Assembly: GCF_020281205.1 (NCBI RefSeq)
Contig: NZ_JACXZC010000001.1
Span: forward strand, 153,295-217,294
DNA from: Empedobacter stercoris
Lineage (GTDB): Bacteria; Bacteroidota; Bacteroidia; Flavobacteriales; Weeksellaceae
Reading direction: 5' to 3'
Length of the DNA stretch: 64,000 bases
Position numbers and translations under genes: made by a program. Below the pieces are notes generated by a model, which did no database searches, was not told where the DNA came from, and saw nothing but the letters and a program-made list of their open reading frames with translations. Below are positions 34,616-45,600 of the stretch, one piece after another (position 1 is the stretch's first letter; each line of letters starts with the position of its first letter).

Positions 34616-35848
34616 TTATTTTCTTCTCCCTCGATGAGGATTTTTCGGTTTTGTGTCTTTCTTTGGTTTGAAACCTGTGTTTGTTTTTTTGAAATTATTG
34701 TTGCTATTGGCATCAGGTAATTTATAAAATTCTTTTGGCGTTTTAATGATAGTAACATAGTTGCCAATTAATTTTTCAATATTTGCCAAATCACCTCTTT
34801 CATCAGCAGCACATAATGAGATTGCTTTTCCTTCGCGACCCGCACGACCTGTACGACCAATTCGATGAACATAAGTTTCTGGGACATTAGGCAATTCATA
34901 ATTGATTACATACGGTAATTGATCAATATCGATTCCACGAGCGGCAATATCAGTAGCAATAAGTACTTTTAACTTTTCTTCTTTGAAATTATTCAAAGCT
35001 TTTTGACGTGCATTTTGAGATTTATCTCCGTGAATAGCAGCCGAAGGAATTCCAGCTTTTTCCAAATGTCTAACCAAACGATTTGCTCCATGTTTTGTAC
35101 GCGTAAAGATTAATGTACGCTCTTCAGGATGTTCATTTAAGATATTGACCAAAAGTTTTACTTTCATGTCCTTGTCCACATGGTAAACAAACTGTTCAAC
35201 CGTTTCAGCAGTCGAAGAAACAGGTGTAACACTTACTTCTTTAGGACGATTTAAAACAGTGTGAGAAAACTTACGAATAGATTTTGGCATTGTAGCCGAG
35301 AAAAATAAGGTTTGTCTTTGTTTTGGAATAATTTCGATAATCTTTTTGATCTCATGAACAAATCCCATGTCTAACATACGGTCAGCTTCATCTAAAACAA
35401 AAATTTCAATTTGATTGATTTTAAGATGTCCTTGCCCAATCAAATCTAATAAACGACCAGGTGTAGCAATTAAAATATCAACACCATTTTTTATGGCACC
35501 GATTTGTGGATTTTGATTTACTCCTCCAAAAATAGCGATATGTTTTAAGGGTAAATGTTTACCATATAACTTAAAACTATCATTGATTTGAATCGCTAAT
35601 TCACGAGTAGGTGTTAAAATTAATGTTCTAACTTTTCGTCCCTTACTTGGTGTATTCGTTAAGTTTTGTAGAATAGGAATTGCAAACGAAGCTGTTTTTC
35701 CTGTTCCTGTTTGTGCGCAACCAATAATATCGTTTCCTTCTAATACAAGTGGAATAGACTGCTCTTGAATTTCGGTCGGTTCTGTATAACCAGCTTCTTC
35801 AATTGCTTTTAAAATTGGTTCGATTATATTTAATTCAGTGAATTTCAT
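34616..35848 (-). CDS. DEAD-box RNA helicase (RhlE-like)
   Basis: This 410-aa helicase unwinds RNA with ATP. It shows a Q motif near FTELNIIEPILKAIEEAGY, motif I AQTGTGKT, motif Ia PTRELAIQI, motif II VLDEAD, motif III SATMPKS, motif V ATDIAARGID and motif VI HRIGRTGRAGREG. A short basic C-terminal tail (repeated Lys, ending RRK) fits RhlE-type factors in ribosome assembly or cold adaptation, but the subfamily is a judgement by eye. Bidirectional terminators flank it. Confidence 0.93.
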   Translation of the reverse strand: MKFTELNIIEPILKAIEEAGYTEPTEIQEQSIPLVLEGNDIIGCAQTGTGKTASFAIPILQNLTNTPSKGRKVRTLILTPTRELAIQINDSFKLYGKHLPLKHIAIFGGVNQNPQIGAIKNGVDILIATPGRLLDLIGQGHLKINQIEIFVLDEADRMLDMGFVHEIKKIIEIIPKQRQTLFFSATMPKSIRKFSHTVLNRPKEVSVTPVSSTAETVEQFVYHVDKDMKVKLLVNILNEHPEERTLIFTRTKHGANRLVRHLEKAGIPSAAIHGDKSQNARQKALNNFKEEKLKVLIATDIAARGIDIDQLPYVINYELPNVPETYVHRIGRTGRAGREGKAISLCAADERGDLANIEKLIGNYVTIIKTPKEFYKLPDANSNNNFKKTNTGFKPKKDTKPKNPHRGRRK

Positions 35849-35897
35849 TTATTGAAAATTTATTAATCAGTTTTTTTTAACTGATTGAATGAGAAAT

Positions 35898-35926
35898 AAA
35901 AAGCACTCCAAAGTGAAGTGCTTTTT
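35898..35926 (-). terminator. Terminator after rluD
   Basis: AAAAAGCACT (35898-35907) pairs with AGTGCTTTTT (35917-35926). It lies 16 bases beyond the rluD stop and also just upstream of the helicase start. Confidence 0.8.
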
Positions 35927-35941
35927 GATATAGATAGGTAA

Positions 35942-37036
35942 TTAATCTTCTAATTCTTTTGCATGACGATCGATAGGAGTATCGGGTTCCGTTGCATGAA
36001 CAGAATTTACCGAATAGTTTCTCCAACGATCCAAAATAGTTAAAATATCTGCAGGTAAAGGTGATTCGAACGACATACGTTCTCCTGTTGTCGGATGATC
36101 AAATCCTAATGTACGTGCATGTAATGCTTGACGTGGACATGCGGCGAAACAATTGTCAACAAATTGTTTGTATTTATTGAAGGTTGTTCCTTTTAAAATA
36201 CGATCTCCACCATAACGAGCATCATTAAATAAAGGATGTCCTAAATGTTTGAAATGTGCACGAATTTGATGCGTACGACCAGTTTCTAATTTACATTCAA
36301 CTAATGTAACATAAGAAAAATTCTCCATTACTTTATAATGCGTTACGGCATGTTTTCCTTGTTCTCCATCAGGAAAAACGGCCATTTGCATACGATCTTT
36401 AAGATGTCGACCGATGTGTCCAGTAATTATGCCTTCTTGTTCGTTTAGAACTCCCCAAACTAATGCGTTGTACAAACGGTCGGTTGTATGCGCTGCAAAT
36501 TGCTCGGCTAAACTTGTCATTGCAACTTCCGTTTTTGCAATGACTAAAAGTCCACTTGTATCTTTATCAATACGGTGAACTAAACCAGGACGCTCCATTT
36601 GCTCAGACATTGAAGGTAAATTATCAAAATGAAACTTTAAGGCGTTAACCAAAGTTCCTGTATAATTTCCATGTCCAGGATGTACAACCATTCCGGGTTC
36701 TTTGTCAATAACAACGACTTGGTCGTCTTCATAAACAATTTTGATTGGAATATCTTCTGCTATAACTTCATTCTCACGCGGAGGAGTTTCTAACATAATC
36801 TGTATAAAATCTCCAGGTTTTACTTTGTAATTGGATTTTACAGATTCATTGTTAACTAATATATTTCCGTTATCAGCTGCTTGTTGAATTTTATTTCGTG
36901 TAGCGTTCTCAATTCTAACCATCAAGAACTTATCTATACGCAATAACGATTGACCTTTGTCAACCGTTATTGAAAAATGCTCGTATAGTTTATTGTCGTC
37001 TTCCTCTTGTAAGAAATCTTCTAAATCTTCTGCCAT
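35942..37036 (-). CDS. rluD: RluA-family 23S rRNA pseudouridine synthase (RluD-like)
   Basis: This enzyme isomerises uridines in large-subunit rRNA. The 364-aa protein has an N-terminal S4 RNA-binding domain (LRIDKFLMVRIENATRNKIQ) and the catalytic motif GLVHRIDKDTSGLLVIAK with Asp157. LETGRTHQIRAHFKHLGHPL follows. The length and architecture fit RluD; which uridine positions it modifies is inferred. It is 9 bases downstream of the PASTA gene, in the same orientation. Confidence 0.93.
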   Translation of the reverse strand: MAEDLEDFLQEEDDNKLYEHFSITVDKGQSLLRIDKFLMVRIENATRNKIQQAADNGNILVNNESVKSNYKVKPGDFIQIMLETPPRENEVIAEDIPIKIVYEDDQVVVIDKEPGMVVHPGHGNYTGTLVNALKFHFDNLPSMSEQMERPGLVHRIDKDTSGLLVIAKTEVAMTSLAEQFAAHTTDRLYNALVWGVLNEQEGIITGHIGRHLKDRMQMAVFPDGEQGKHAVTHYKVMENFSYVTLVECKLETGRTHQIRAHFKHLGHPLFNDARYGGDRILKGTTFNKYKQFVDNCFAACPRQALHARTLGFDHPTTGERMSFESPLPADILTILDRWRNYSVNSVHATEPDTPIDRHAKELED

Positions 37037-37045
37037 TTATTCTTT

Positions 37046-38035
37046 CTATTCTATAATAATCTCTTCTGGAGCTTTAGGCGCTTCTATCGGCTTTTGTTGC
37101 TCAGGTGTTGGATTATTTTGTTGTTGCTGATTTTGCATATCTTTGATCTGCTGCTCAGCTTTCTGTGTTATAATATCTCTGTATTGAGAACCGCTAATTG
37201 TATCTTCGCCAAAGTTTTTGTACTGAATATCCAATTCTTTTAATTGCATTCTAATTTTTTCGCGAGGTTCTGTTGATAACCAAATATCAATCGGTTGACC
37301 TTGATCGTAAGTGTCTGTAGCAAAAGGGAATTGATATACCACTCTTGCGTTAATTGTATCATTCGAAGCACCAATAAATTTAATTTGACCAATTTCGAAA
37401 AAATTATCTTTAATTGATTTCTTCGCTTCAGTCAAAGTTAAATTGACTAAATTAGGCATTCTTACACCAGATAACATTCCACGTCCTAAAACCAAATCAA
37501 CTGTAGCAAAACGTGGTAATTGTTCTCCAGGTTTCACGATTTTTCCATTGTATAATATTTTTAGAACGGCATCTTTTGCTAAATCTGGTTCGTAAATAAT
37601 TTTACCAATTTTAAGACCTGAAATTTCTAATTGCGTAAATGCTAAACGTTTTGATTTACCTACTAAATCAGGTAATTCAACTGGACGATATGTTTTAGGA
37701 TTTGATTTAATAAAAATACGACGCCCTTCTTTTACACGAGATTCTGCTGCTGGATAAAAATCCATAATTGAAAAAGGTTTTGTATTTGGATCAAAACGAG
37801 AACTATCTACTTCGTATGTTAAACCAAGTTCTTCTAACTTAGCTGTAGCATCAGTAATATTCATTTTTGATAAATCCGGAACTTCAACAAATTCATTGTG
37901 ATTTGTATACGAATCTAACCAAACGTTAAAAATAAAATGGTAAAGCCCAAATGATAGCGCTATTACAATAGCTACATTCAGCAAAACTTGAATGATTGAT
38001 TTTACTCCTTTCATTGAAATGATAAATTGTCGCAC
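37046..38035 (-). CDS. Membrane-anchored PASTA-domain protein
   Basis: This 329-aa protein has one N-terminal transmembrane helix (about 15-35) and three periplasmic PASTA domains: VEVPDLSKMNITDATAKLEELGL, VELPDLVGKSKRLAFTQLEISG and VRMPNLVNLTLTEAKKSIKDN. A Gln/Pro-rich tail follows. PASTA modules bind muropeptides or beta-lactams in Gram-positive kinases, but here no kinase domain exists. Its neighbours are ddl and rluD, and the ddl link supports a cell-wall role, which is inferred. It is divergent from ddl across 70 bases. Confidence 0.88.
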   Translation of the reverse strand: MRQFIISMKGVKSIIQVLLNVAIVIALSFGLYHFIFNVWLDSYTNHNEFVEVPDLSKMNITDATAKLEELGLTYEVDSSRFDPNTKPFSIMDFYPAAESRVKEGRRIFIKSNPKTYRPVELPDLVGKSKRLAFTQLEISGLKIGKIIYEPDLAKDAVLKILYNGKIVKPGEQLPRFATVDLVLGRGMLSGVRMPNLVNLTLTEAKKSIKDNFFEIGQIKFIGASNDTINARVVYQFPFATDTYDQGQPIDIWLSTEPREKIRMQLKELDIQYKNFGEDTISGSQYRDIITQKAEQQIKDMQNQQQQNNPTPEQQKPIEAPKAPEEIIIE

Positions 38036-38105
38036 AAATATAGTTTAAAAATAATATTTATGATTGATGTCAAAGTTCTATATTTGAATAAATTTTAAAT
38101 TAAAC

Positions 38106-39095
38106 ATGTTAAGAGTAGCAGTTGTAGCAGGTGGATATACGGATGAAAGCGTGATTTCGTTGAAAAGTTGCGAGTTAATTTACTCAAGCCTAAATCCAGA
38201 AAAGTACGACAGAACAAGGGTTCGAATCTTAAAAGAAGGTTGGTTTGCCGAAATTGAAGATGAAAAATATCCAATCAATAAAGGAGATTTCTCATTTGAA
38301 AAAAATGGAGAAAAAATTACGTTTGATGTCGTCTTTAATACAATTCATGGTACGCCAGGAGAAGATGGTTATTTGCAAGCGTATTTTGAAATGATCGGTT
38401 TGGCATATAATGGATGTCCTTTTTATCAATCTGCCTTAACATTTAATAAAAAAGATTGTATTGCAGTATTGAGTAAATATGGAATTCCTCACGCAAAATC
38501 TATTTATATTAACAAAGGAGATCAATATGTTGCAAAAGAAATTCTTGACCAAGTAGGCTTACCTTGTTTTGTAAAACCAAATCGTTCAGGTTCAAGTTTA
38601 GGAATTTCAAAAGTTTTCAAAGAAGAAGAATTTGAAGCAGCAATGCAAAAAGCTTTTCACGAAGATAAAGAAGTTTTGGTTGAGTCTTTTTTAGATGGAA
38701 CAGAAGTTTCTGTAGGTGTATTAAATTACAAAGGAGAAACTATGGTGTTGGGAATTACAGAAATTGTTTCGCACACAGAATTCTTTGATTATGACGCTAA
38801 ATACAATGGTTTATCAGACGAAATTACGCCTGCGCGTTTAACACCAGAAGTTGAACAACGTGTGCGTGAAGTTGCTGCAAAAGCCTATAAATGCATCAAT
38901 ATGTCTGGTTTTTCTCGTTCTGAATATATTATAGTAAATGGAGAACCGCATTTTATTGAAATGAATACATTACCAGGTTTTTCACCTGCAAGTATTTTTC
39001 CTCAGCAAGCTGCTTATGCAGGAATTACGTTGGAAGATTTGATGGATAGCGAAATCGAAATTGCTTTAAATAGACCTTCGCCATGGACAGAATAG
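38106..39095 (+). CDS. ddl: D-alanine--D-alanine ligase
   Basis: Ddl joins two D-alanines for peptidoglycan cross-linking. The 329-aa ATP-grasp protein starts with RVAVVAGGYTDESVISLKS and has the IHGTPGEDGYLQAYFEM motif and KPNRSGSSLGISKV. It ends in the metal-binding region SRSEYIIVNGEPHFIEMNTLPGFSP. Length is normal. Its last 13 bases overlap coaD in another frame, so the two are translated from one transcript. Confidence 0.97.
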   Translation: MLRVAVVAGGYTDESVISLKSCELIYSSLNPEKYDRTRVRILKEGWFAEIEDEKYPINKGDFSFEKNGEKITFDVVFNTIHGTPGEDGYLQAYFEMIGLAYNGCPFYQSALTFNKKDCIAVLSKYGIPHAKSIYINKGDQYVAKEILDQVGLPCFVKPNRSGSSLGISKVFKEEEFEAAMQKAFHEDKEVLVESFLDGTEVSVGVLNYKGETMVLGITEIVSHTEFFDYDAKYNGLSDEITPARLTPEVEQRVREVAAKAYKCINMSGFSRSEYIIVNGEPHFIEMNTLPGFSPASIFPQQAAYAGITLEDLMDSEIEIALNRPSPWTE

Positions 39096-39544
39096 CAGTT
39101 TTTCCTGGATCTTTTGATCCAATTACATTAGGGCATTTAGATATTATCGAACGTGCAGTTCCGTTGTTTGACAAAATAATTGTTGCAATTGGAACAAATT
39201 CATCTAAAAATTATATGTTTTCACTGGAACAAAGAATTAAGTTTATTGAGGATTCTGTTAGCAGATTTGGAAATGTAGAAGTGATGTCTTATAATGGATT
39301 AACAGTTGATTTTTGCGATGAAGTAAATGCTCAGTTTATTTTACGTGGACTTCGCAATCCAGCTGATTTCGAATTTGAGAAAGCAATTGCCCATACCAAT
39401 CGTGCAATTACAGACCATAATATTGAAACTATTTTCTTATTAACTTCTTCAGGTAAAGCGTACATCAGTTCGAGTATTGTTCGTGATGTGATGAGAAATG
39501 GAGGAAAATATGAAATATTGGTTCCTGATGTGGTAAGGATTTAA
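39083..39544 (+). CDS. coaD: Phosphopantetheine adenylyltransferase
   Basis: CoaD forms dephospho-CoA from 4'-phosphopantetheine and ATP. The 153-aa protein opens with AVFPGSFDPITLGHLDIIERA, containing the TxGH nucleotidyltransferase motif, and has RGLRNPADFEFEKAIA. A C-terminal YISSSIVRDV signature follows. The ATG at 39083 lies inside the last codons of ddl, an overlap of 13 bases. A strong terminator follows 23 bases after its stop. Confidence 0.97.
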   Translation: MDRIAVFPGSFDPITLGHLDIIERAVPLFDKIIVAIGTNSSKNYMFSLEQRIKFIEDSVSRFGNVEVMSYNGLTVDFCDEVNAQFILRGLRNPADFEFEKAIAHTNRAITDHNIETIFLLTSSGKAYISSSIVRDVMRNGGKYEILVPDVVRI

Positions 39545-39567
39545 GAGAATTATTCTATATAAAATAG

Positions 39568-39596
39568 AAAAGAGTAGATGTTTTATCTACTCTTTT
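39568..39596 (+). terminator. Terminator after ddl-coaD
   Basis: AAAAGAGTAGAT (39568-39579) pairs with ATCTACTCTTTT (39585-39596) around GTTTT, followed by further T. Confidence 0.9.
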
Positions 39597-39654
39597 TTTG
39601 TGTTAAAATTTTGAAATTTGATATATTTACCAAAATTAACACAAAATAAAAAAT

Positions 39655-41853
39655 ATGAAAAAATTAATTTTATTATTAATTGCATTTGTATTTAGCACTC
39701 TTTCATTTGGTCAAGAAAGGCCAATTGCTAAAAAAGTAGATCAAGCTAAATTAACAAGTAGCAGTTTCAAATCCTACAATGTATTTGGAGATAATATACA
39801 ACAAAAAGGAAATAATTTGTTTGCGGACTTTGCAAAAGGAGTTTCTGTTTTTAATTTAGAAAAAGTTGCATTATCTAATCTATACCAATCAAAACCAAAT
39901 TCTTTTACATTAGAGGTTCCTTTTGAAGGAAGAAAAATTAGCTTAGAATTAGTAAAGAATGAAACCTTGTTTACAGATAATTTTAAAGCAGTTGATCAAA
40001 ATAACAAACGAATAAATTATCAACCAGGAGTATATTATCAAGGTATAATTGGTGGAGATAAAACTTCTGTGGTAGCGTTATCTGTTTTTAAAGATCAAGT
40101 AATTGGTGTGGCTTCTTCTACCGCTTTAGGAGACGTGGTTATTGGTAAATTAAAAGATTCTGAAGAATATGTATCCTATTCGTCTTATAATGTTGAAGCA
40201 AAAAATAATGTACAATGTGCAGTAGATCAACTAGAAGAAAATAAAAATTATAAACCATCTTTTGATGCAAAAGTATTGAAAAATACGACAAATGAAATGA
40301 CAGAAAGATGTGTTCGTGTGTATTATGAAATTGCTTATGCTCCTTATAAACAAAACGGATCTGACGAAACAAAAACATTAGATTGGTTAACAGCTATTCA
40401 TAATAATATTGCAACACTTTATTCAAACGATTACATAAGAACATCATTGTCTCAAGTAATGATTTGGACAGAACAAGATCCTTACACTGGTAATTATAGT
40501 GCTCAGTTAAATAAATTTAGAACTACAAGAACTGATTTTGATGGAGATTTTGCTCACTTGGTTAATTATCCATCTACAACTTCTGTTGCTTATCTAAATT
40601 CAATGTGTAATAATGAATATCATTTTGCTTATTCAGGAATTAACATGACTTATAATAATGTGCCTGTTTATTCTTGGACAATTATGGCGATGACACATGA
40701 AATGGGGCACGCATTAGGTTCGCCTCATACACATGCATGTTCATGGAATGGAGATGGTACAGCTATAGATGGTTGCGCGCCTACAGCTAATCCAGATTTA
40801 GCAGAAGGTACTTGTCCTACAGGACCAATACCTTATGCTGATAAAGGTACAATTATGAGTTATTGTCATTTGTTAGGAGGTGTAGGGATTAACTTATCGA
40901 ATGGATTTGGTGAACAACCAGGTGCTTTGATTCGTGCAACTGTTGATGGTAAAGTTTGTTTAAGTACAGATTGTAGTATGACTTGTCAACAAACCATAAA
41001 ATCTGTAACAGGTTCTCTTGAAGGACAAAATATTACATATACGTTAAATGATGATGTAGGAACTGTTTGGATTTATAAGTTTCAGAAAATTGGTGATACA
41101 GAAGCTCAATGGAAAGAAACGACATCAAAAATATTAAAGTTTGAAAATTTAGATCGAAATGCATACTACAGAATTGAAGTAGCAAATAAATGTACAGCAA
41201 CATCTAATTCTTCTTCTGTAACATCAATTATAGAAATTCCTGGAGATTATTGCAACGGAGATTTGTATTACGATTCGGGTGGAGCAAATGGTAATTATTC
41301 TCCAAATGAAAATATTGTCAAAATATTCAAACCAGCAATTGAAGGAGAAAAAGTATCCATCACATTCACTGAATTTGATATTGAACCAGCAGGTGATGAA
41401 ATTTATGATTATATGAGTATATACAATGGAATTGGAACCAGCTCAGGTAAATTATTTGAAAATGGGAATAAACTAAATGGTAATCAGATTCCTGGACCAT
41501 TTGTTTCAACAGATAATTCTGGAGCTATTACAGTTCGTTTCGTTTCAGATCCTGGATTAGAACTAAAAGGATGGGCTGCCTCTATTAATTGTAATACTTT
41601 AGGACTTGCAGATATTAACAATCTCGAATTTAAGATATTCCCTAATCCAACAACAGATTTTGTAAATATTACAACGAAAGAAAATATTGTAAGCTATCAA
41701 GTTTATGATATGAATGGAAAATTATTAGTTGGTAAAAATAAATTAGATAAAAAAGAAATTAAAATTAATTTAGAATCTTATCCAAAAGGAATTTATTTAT
41801 TGAATATACAGACAGATAAAAGAAGTTACACACAAAAAGTAACAAGAAAATAG
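39655..41853 (+). CDS. Secreted reprolysin-like metalloprotease with CUB-like domain and T9SS sorting signal
   Basis: This 732-aa exported protein has a signal peptide (ending SFGQ), a propeptide-like N-terminal region and a zinc metalloprotease domain of the M12B/reprolysin type with HEMGHALGSPHTHAC (HExxHxxGxxH). A region with Fn3-like spacing follows, then a CUB-like segment (YCNGDLYYDSGGANGNYSPN with the FEFDIEPAGDEIYDYMSIYNG pattern). The C-terminus is a type A sorting domain (FKIFPNPTTDFVNIT, ending GIYLLNIQTDKRSYTQKVTRK) for type IX secretion. It is probably cell-surface or released; the target is unknown. Confidence 0.9.
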   Translation: MKKLILLLIAFVFSTLSFGQERPIAKKVDQAKLTSSSFKSYNVFGDNIQQKGNNLFADFAKGVSVFNLEKVALSNLYQSKPNSFTLEVPFEGRKISLELVKNETLFTDNFKAVDQNNKRINYQPGVYYQGIIGGDKTSVVALSVFKDQVIGVASSTALGDVVIGKLKDSEEYVSYSSYNVEAKNNVQCAVDQLEENKNYKPSFDAKVLKNTTNEMTERCVRVYYEIAYAPYKQNGSDETKTLDWLTAIHNNIATLYSNDYIRTSLSQVMIWTEQDPYTGNYSAQLNKFRTTRTDFDGDFAHLVNYPSTTSVAYLNSMCNNEYHFAYSGINMTYNNVPVYSWTIMAMTHEMGHALGSPHTHACSWNGDGTAIDGCAPTANPDLAEGTCPTGPIPYADKGTIMSYCHLLGGVGINLSNGFGEQPGALIRATVDGKVCLSTDCSMTCQQTIKSVTGSLEGQNITYTLNDDVGTVWIYKFQKIGDTEAQWKETTSKILKFENLDRNAYYRIEVANKCTATSNSSSVTSIIEIPGDYCNGDLYYDSGGANGNYSPNENIVKIFKPAIEGEKVSITFTEFDIEPAGDEIYDYMSIYNGIGTSSGKLFENGNKLNGNQIPGPFVSTDNSGAITVRFVSDPGLELKGWAASINCNTLGLADINNLEFKIFPNPTTDFVNITTKENIVSYQVYDMNGKLLVGKNKLDKKEIKINLESYPKGIYLLNIQTDKRSYTQKVTRK

Positions 41854-41870
41854 ATACTATTTGAAGCACA

Positions 41871-41906
41871 TTAAAAAAGGATACAATTTATTGTATCCTT
41901 TTTTAA
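41871..41906. terminator. Bidirectional terminator between protease and rnhB
   Basis: TTAAAAAAGGATACAA (41871-41886) pairs perfectly with TTGTATCCTTTTTTAA (41891-41906) around TTTA. Both flanking genes converge on it. Confidence 0.92.
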
Positions 41907-41910
41907 TTTT

Positions 41911-42507
41911 TTATAAATCTAAACTCAATTGATCGGGTAATAATTTAAAAGACATCCGATGATAAGGTGTAGGACCAAACTCTTTTATCGCTAAACGATG
42001 CGCTTTAGTTGGATATCCTTTGTTTTTTTTCCAATCATACATCGGAAATTCATTGTGAATTTTTTCCATGTATTCATCACGATACGTTTTTGCTAATATA
42101 GAAGCTGCTGCAATATTCATATACTTAGCATCTCCTTTTACAATACATTCATGCGGAACATCCTTGTATTTATTGAAACGATTCCCATCAACGATAATAA
42201 AATCTTTTCGGCAATCTAATTGGTCTATAGCACGATGCATAGCTAAAAAACTTGCATTCAAAATATTTATTTCATCAATTTCATTCGGCCAAACAATTCC
42301 AATTGCCCAAAATTTAGCATTTTCTTCTATAAACGTTCTTAGTGAGTTTCTTTTTTTTTCTGACAATTTTTTTGAATCATTAATGGTTTCATTATCAAAA
42401 TCTTCTCCTAATATTACAGCAGCTGCTACAACTGGACCACTCAAACAACCTCTTCCTGCTTCGTCACAACCAATCTCGTGTTCGTGATTTGATAAAACTT
42501 TATCCAA
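41911..42507 (-). CDS. rnhB: Ribonuclease HII
   Basis: RNase HII removes ribonucleotides from DNA and RNA-DNA hybrids. The 198-aa protein has the N-terminal [23 protein letters not shown] motif with catalytic Asp15 and Glu16, [12 protein letters not shown] with the third Asp, and [21 protein letters not shown]. The C-terminal [23 protein letters not shown] is typical. It stands alone between a convergent terminator and the divergent SusC gene. Confidence 0.96.
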   Translation of the reverse strand: MDKVLSNHEHEIGCDEAGRGCLSGPVVAAAVILGEDFDNETINDSKKLSEKKRNSLRTFIEENAKFWAIGIVWPNEIDEINILNASFLAMHRAIDQLDCRKDFIIVDGNRFNKYKDVPHECIVKGDAKYMNIAAASILAKTYRDEYMEKIHNEFPMYDWKKNKGYPTKAHRLAIKEFGPTPYHRMSFKLLPDQLSLDL

Positions 42508-42553
42508 TTTTTTATTTTTTTAGCAAATTTAACAGAATTTATTGAAAAAAAGT

Positions 42554-42583
42554 TTTGTAAATGTTATAGAAATCTTAAGTTTA
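42554..42583 (+). promoter_or_regulatory. Predicted promoter for the susC-susD pair
   Basis: TTTG at 42554-42557 is followed after 18 bases by TAAGTTTA (42576-42583), close to the TTTG/TAnnTTTG pattern with the last base changed. The ATG follows 26 bases on. Confidence 0.45.
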
Positions 42584-42609
42584 TGAAAGTTTTAAAAATG
42601 TTTTAACAA

Positions 42610-45600
42610 ATGAGGAGAAATTTAAAAAACTTGTTTGTATTGGGAGGTCTTCTTTTAGGAACTTCTTTATATGCACAAGAAAAGACAGTTACAGGTACTG
42701 TAACTGATCCAGATGGTTTTCCAGTTGCTGATGCAGTTGTAAAAACAACATCAGGGAAGGAGGCTTATACTGATGAGAATGGAGCGTTTAGTATCGAAGC
42801 TAAACAAGGAGATTTGGTTACAGTAGAAGCAGTAGGATTACCAACTCAAACATTTGCGGTTGGAGCAGGAACAGATTACAAAGTTTCTTTAAAACCTTCT
42901 GAAACAGTAGAATTAGAAGGAGCGGTTGTAACCGCATTAGGTATTACACGTGATAAAAGATCTTTAGGGTATGCTTCTCAAGAAGTGAAAGGTGATGTTA
43001 TTCAAGCAGGTAGAGGTAGTAATGCTTTACAATCATTATCTGGGAATGTTGCTGGAGCACAAATTACTGCACCGTCATCTTTAGGAGGTTCTACACGTAT
43101 TACGTTACGAGGTATTGGATCTATTACAGGAGAAAATAGACCTTTAATAGTTATTGATGGTATTCCATTAGCTAATAATAATGTTAATGATACAAATACT
43201 CAGCGTGGTGGCGGAGGTCGTGATTATGGCGATGGAGCGTTTGATATTAACCCAGATGATGTAGAGTCTATAAACGTGTTAAAAGGAGGACCAGCATCAG
43301 CTTTATACGGTTCTCGTGCTGTGAATGGAGTAATCATGATCAAGACAAAAACTGGTAAAAAAGGTAGAGAAGATATCGTTGTTAATACTGGTGTTGCTTT
43401 TGAATCAATTAATCAAATTCCAAGTCTTCAAAATTTATATGGGGGTGGAGCTTCTGATACCTTTGAAACTGTAAATATTGGAGGTAAAGATTATCAAATT
43501 GTAGATTATGCTACAGATGAATCTTGGGGACCAAGATTTAACAATCAAGAAGTTTTACAATGGTATGCTTTTGATCCTGAGTTTGCTAGCGATTACATGA
43601 AAACAACACCTTGGAGAGCTTCAAAAAATGACGCTAAATCATTCTTTAATACAGGAGTTGCTTATACTAATAGTGTATCCTTTGCAAAATCATATGAATC
43701 AACTAATTTAAGAGTTTCATTATCTAATGTCAATCAAACAGGTATTGTACCTAATTCTACATTAAAGAAAACAACAGCAGGTATTAACTTATCTAATAAA
43801 TTTAGTGATGTATTTACTGTAACAACAAATTTAACTTATACAAGAACGGATGGTTTTAATAGACCAGAAGTAGGATACGGGGATAACTCAGTTGCTCAAA
43901 AAATGTTCCAATGGGGACAAAGACAGTTAGATTATAACAAGTTAAGAGATTATAAATTAGCTAATGGGAATCAGCGTTCTTGGAATAGAACATCTTGGGA
44001 TGATGGAACTCCTGCATATTCTGATAATCCATATTGGGTAGTGTATGAAAATACATCAAAAGATAAAAGAGATCGTTTTTATGGAAATGTAGAGTTTAAA
44101 TATGACATCGCACCAGGACTTTATGCCATTGCAAATGTAATGGGAGATACATACGATATGCAAATATCTGAGCGTGTAGCGGTAGGTTCCCAAGCAATGT
44201 CTGGATATGGAGAAGACTATTATAAGTTTACTGAAATGAATTATGAAGGGCGTTTACATTTTGATAAAAAATGGGGAGATTTTTCTTTAAATTCATTTGT
44301 AGGAGTAAATAGAAGACACAGAACATCAAGTAGATTATCATCCTCAACAAATGGAGGATTAGTTGTCCCTAATTATTATTTTATTACAAATAGTTTAGAT
44401 AACCCAACAACATCAAATAATAGAGGACCTGTAGAAGTGAATTCTATTTATGGAATGGTTTCTTTGGGATATAAAAATATGCTATTCTTAGAAGCAACTG
44501 GTCGTAATGATTGGTTTTCAACTTTACCTGTAATAAATAACAGTTACTTTTATCCATCTGTAACAGGGAGTTTTGTGTTTTCTGAAGTATTTAAACCAAG
44601 TTGGTTAAATTTTGGTAAAGTAAGAGCTGGGGTTTCGCAAGTATCATCGGATTTAACAGAATTCCAAACAAGAGATGTTTTAGTTTCAAATATAAACTTT
44701 AATGGTACACCGACGTTTATTCAATCAAATACTAAGTTAAATCCATTATTAAAACCTGAGATTAAAGATACTTGGGAAGTTGGTTTAGAAGCTTCGATGT
44801 TTAATAATCGTTTTGGTTTTGATTTAACTTATTATAATGAAAAACGTACAGATTTATTAGTGCCTATTCAGCACTCATGGTCTACAGGGTATGGATTTAA
44901 ATGGTTGAATGCAGGAGAAATGACTAATGAAGGTATAGAAGCATTAGTAAATATTGTTCCATTAAGAAATCAAGATTTTGAATGGAGAGTAACGTGGAAC
45001 TTTGCGAAAAACAATAATAAAGTAGGTAAAGTTTCTGATGAAATGGATTCATATAACTTAACGACAGCTCCTTTTAGTGTACAATTATGGGCATTATCAG
45101 GTCAACAATACGGACAGTTAAGAGGAACGGATTATGTTTATGATGATAATGGAAATAAAGTTGTTGATGCAAATGGATTTTATGAAAAATCAGCAGTAAC
45201 AAACTTAGGATCAATTATTCCAGATTATAACATGGGTATCCGAAATACATTTACATACAAAGGGGTTTCTTTATCTGCATTAATTGATATTCAAAAAGGA
45301 GGTAAATTCTTCTCTACTTCACATATGTGGGGAATGTACTCTGGAATGTTAGAAGAAACCGCGGCTAATGGAGTTCGTGAGAATGGAGTTGTTGCAGATG
45401 GTGTAATGTGGGATGAAGGAACAAAATCATATGTTAAAAACACAACTGAAGTTTCTGCTTACGATTATTATAAAGCATATTATAATGGTGTAGATAGCCG
45501 AAATGTTTTTGATGCAGACTACATCAAATTACGTGAAGTAACTTTATCGTATACTTTCCCTAAAAAATGGGCAGGGCCTTTTGCTAACGTTACTGTATCT

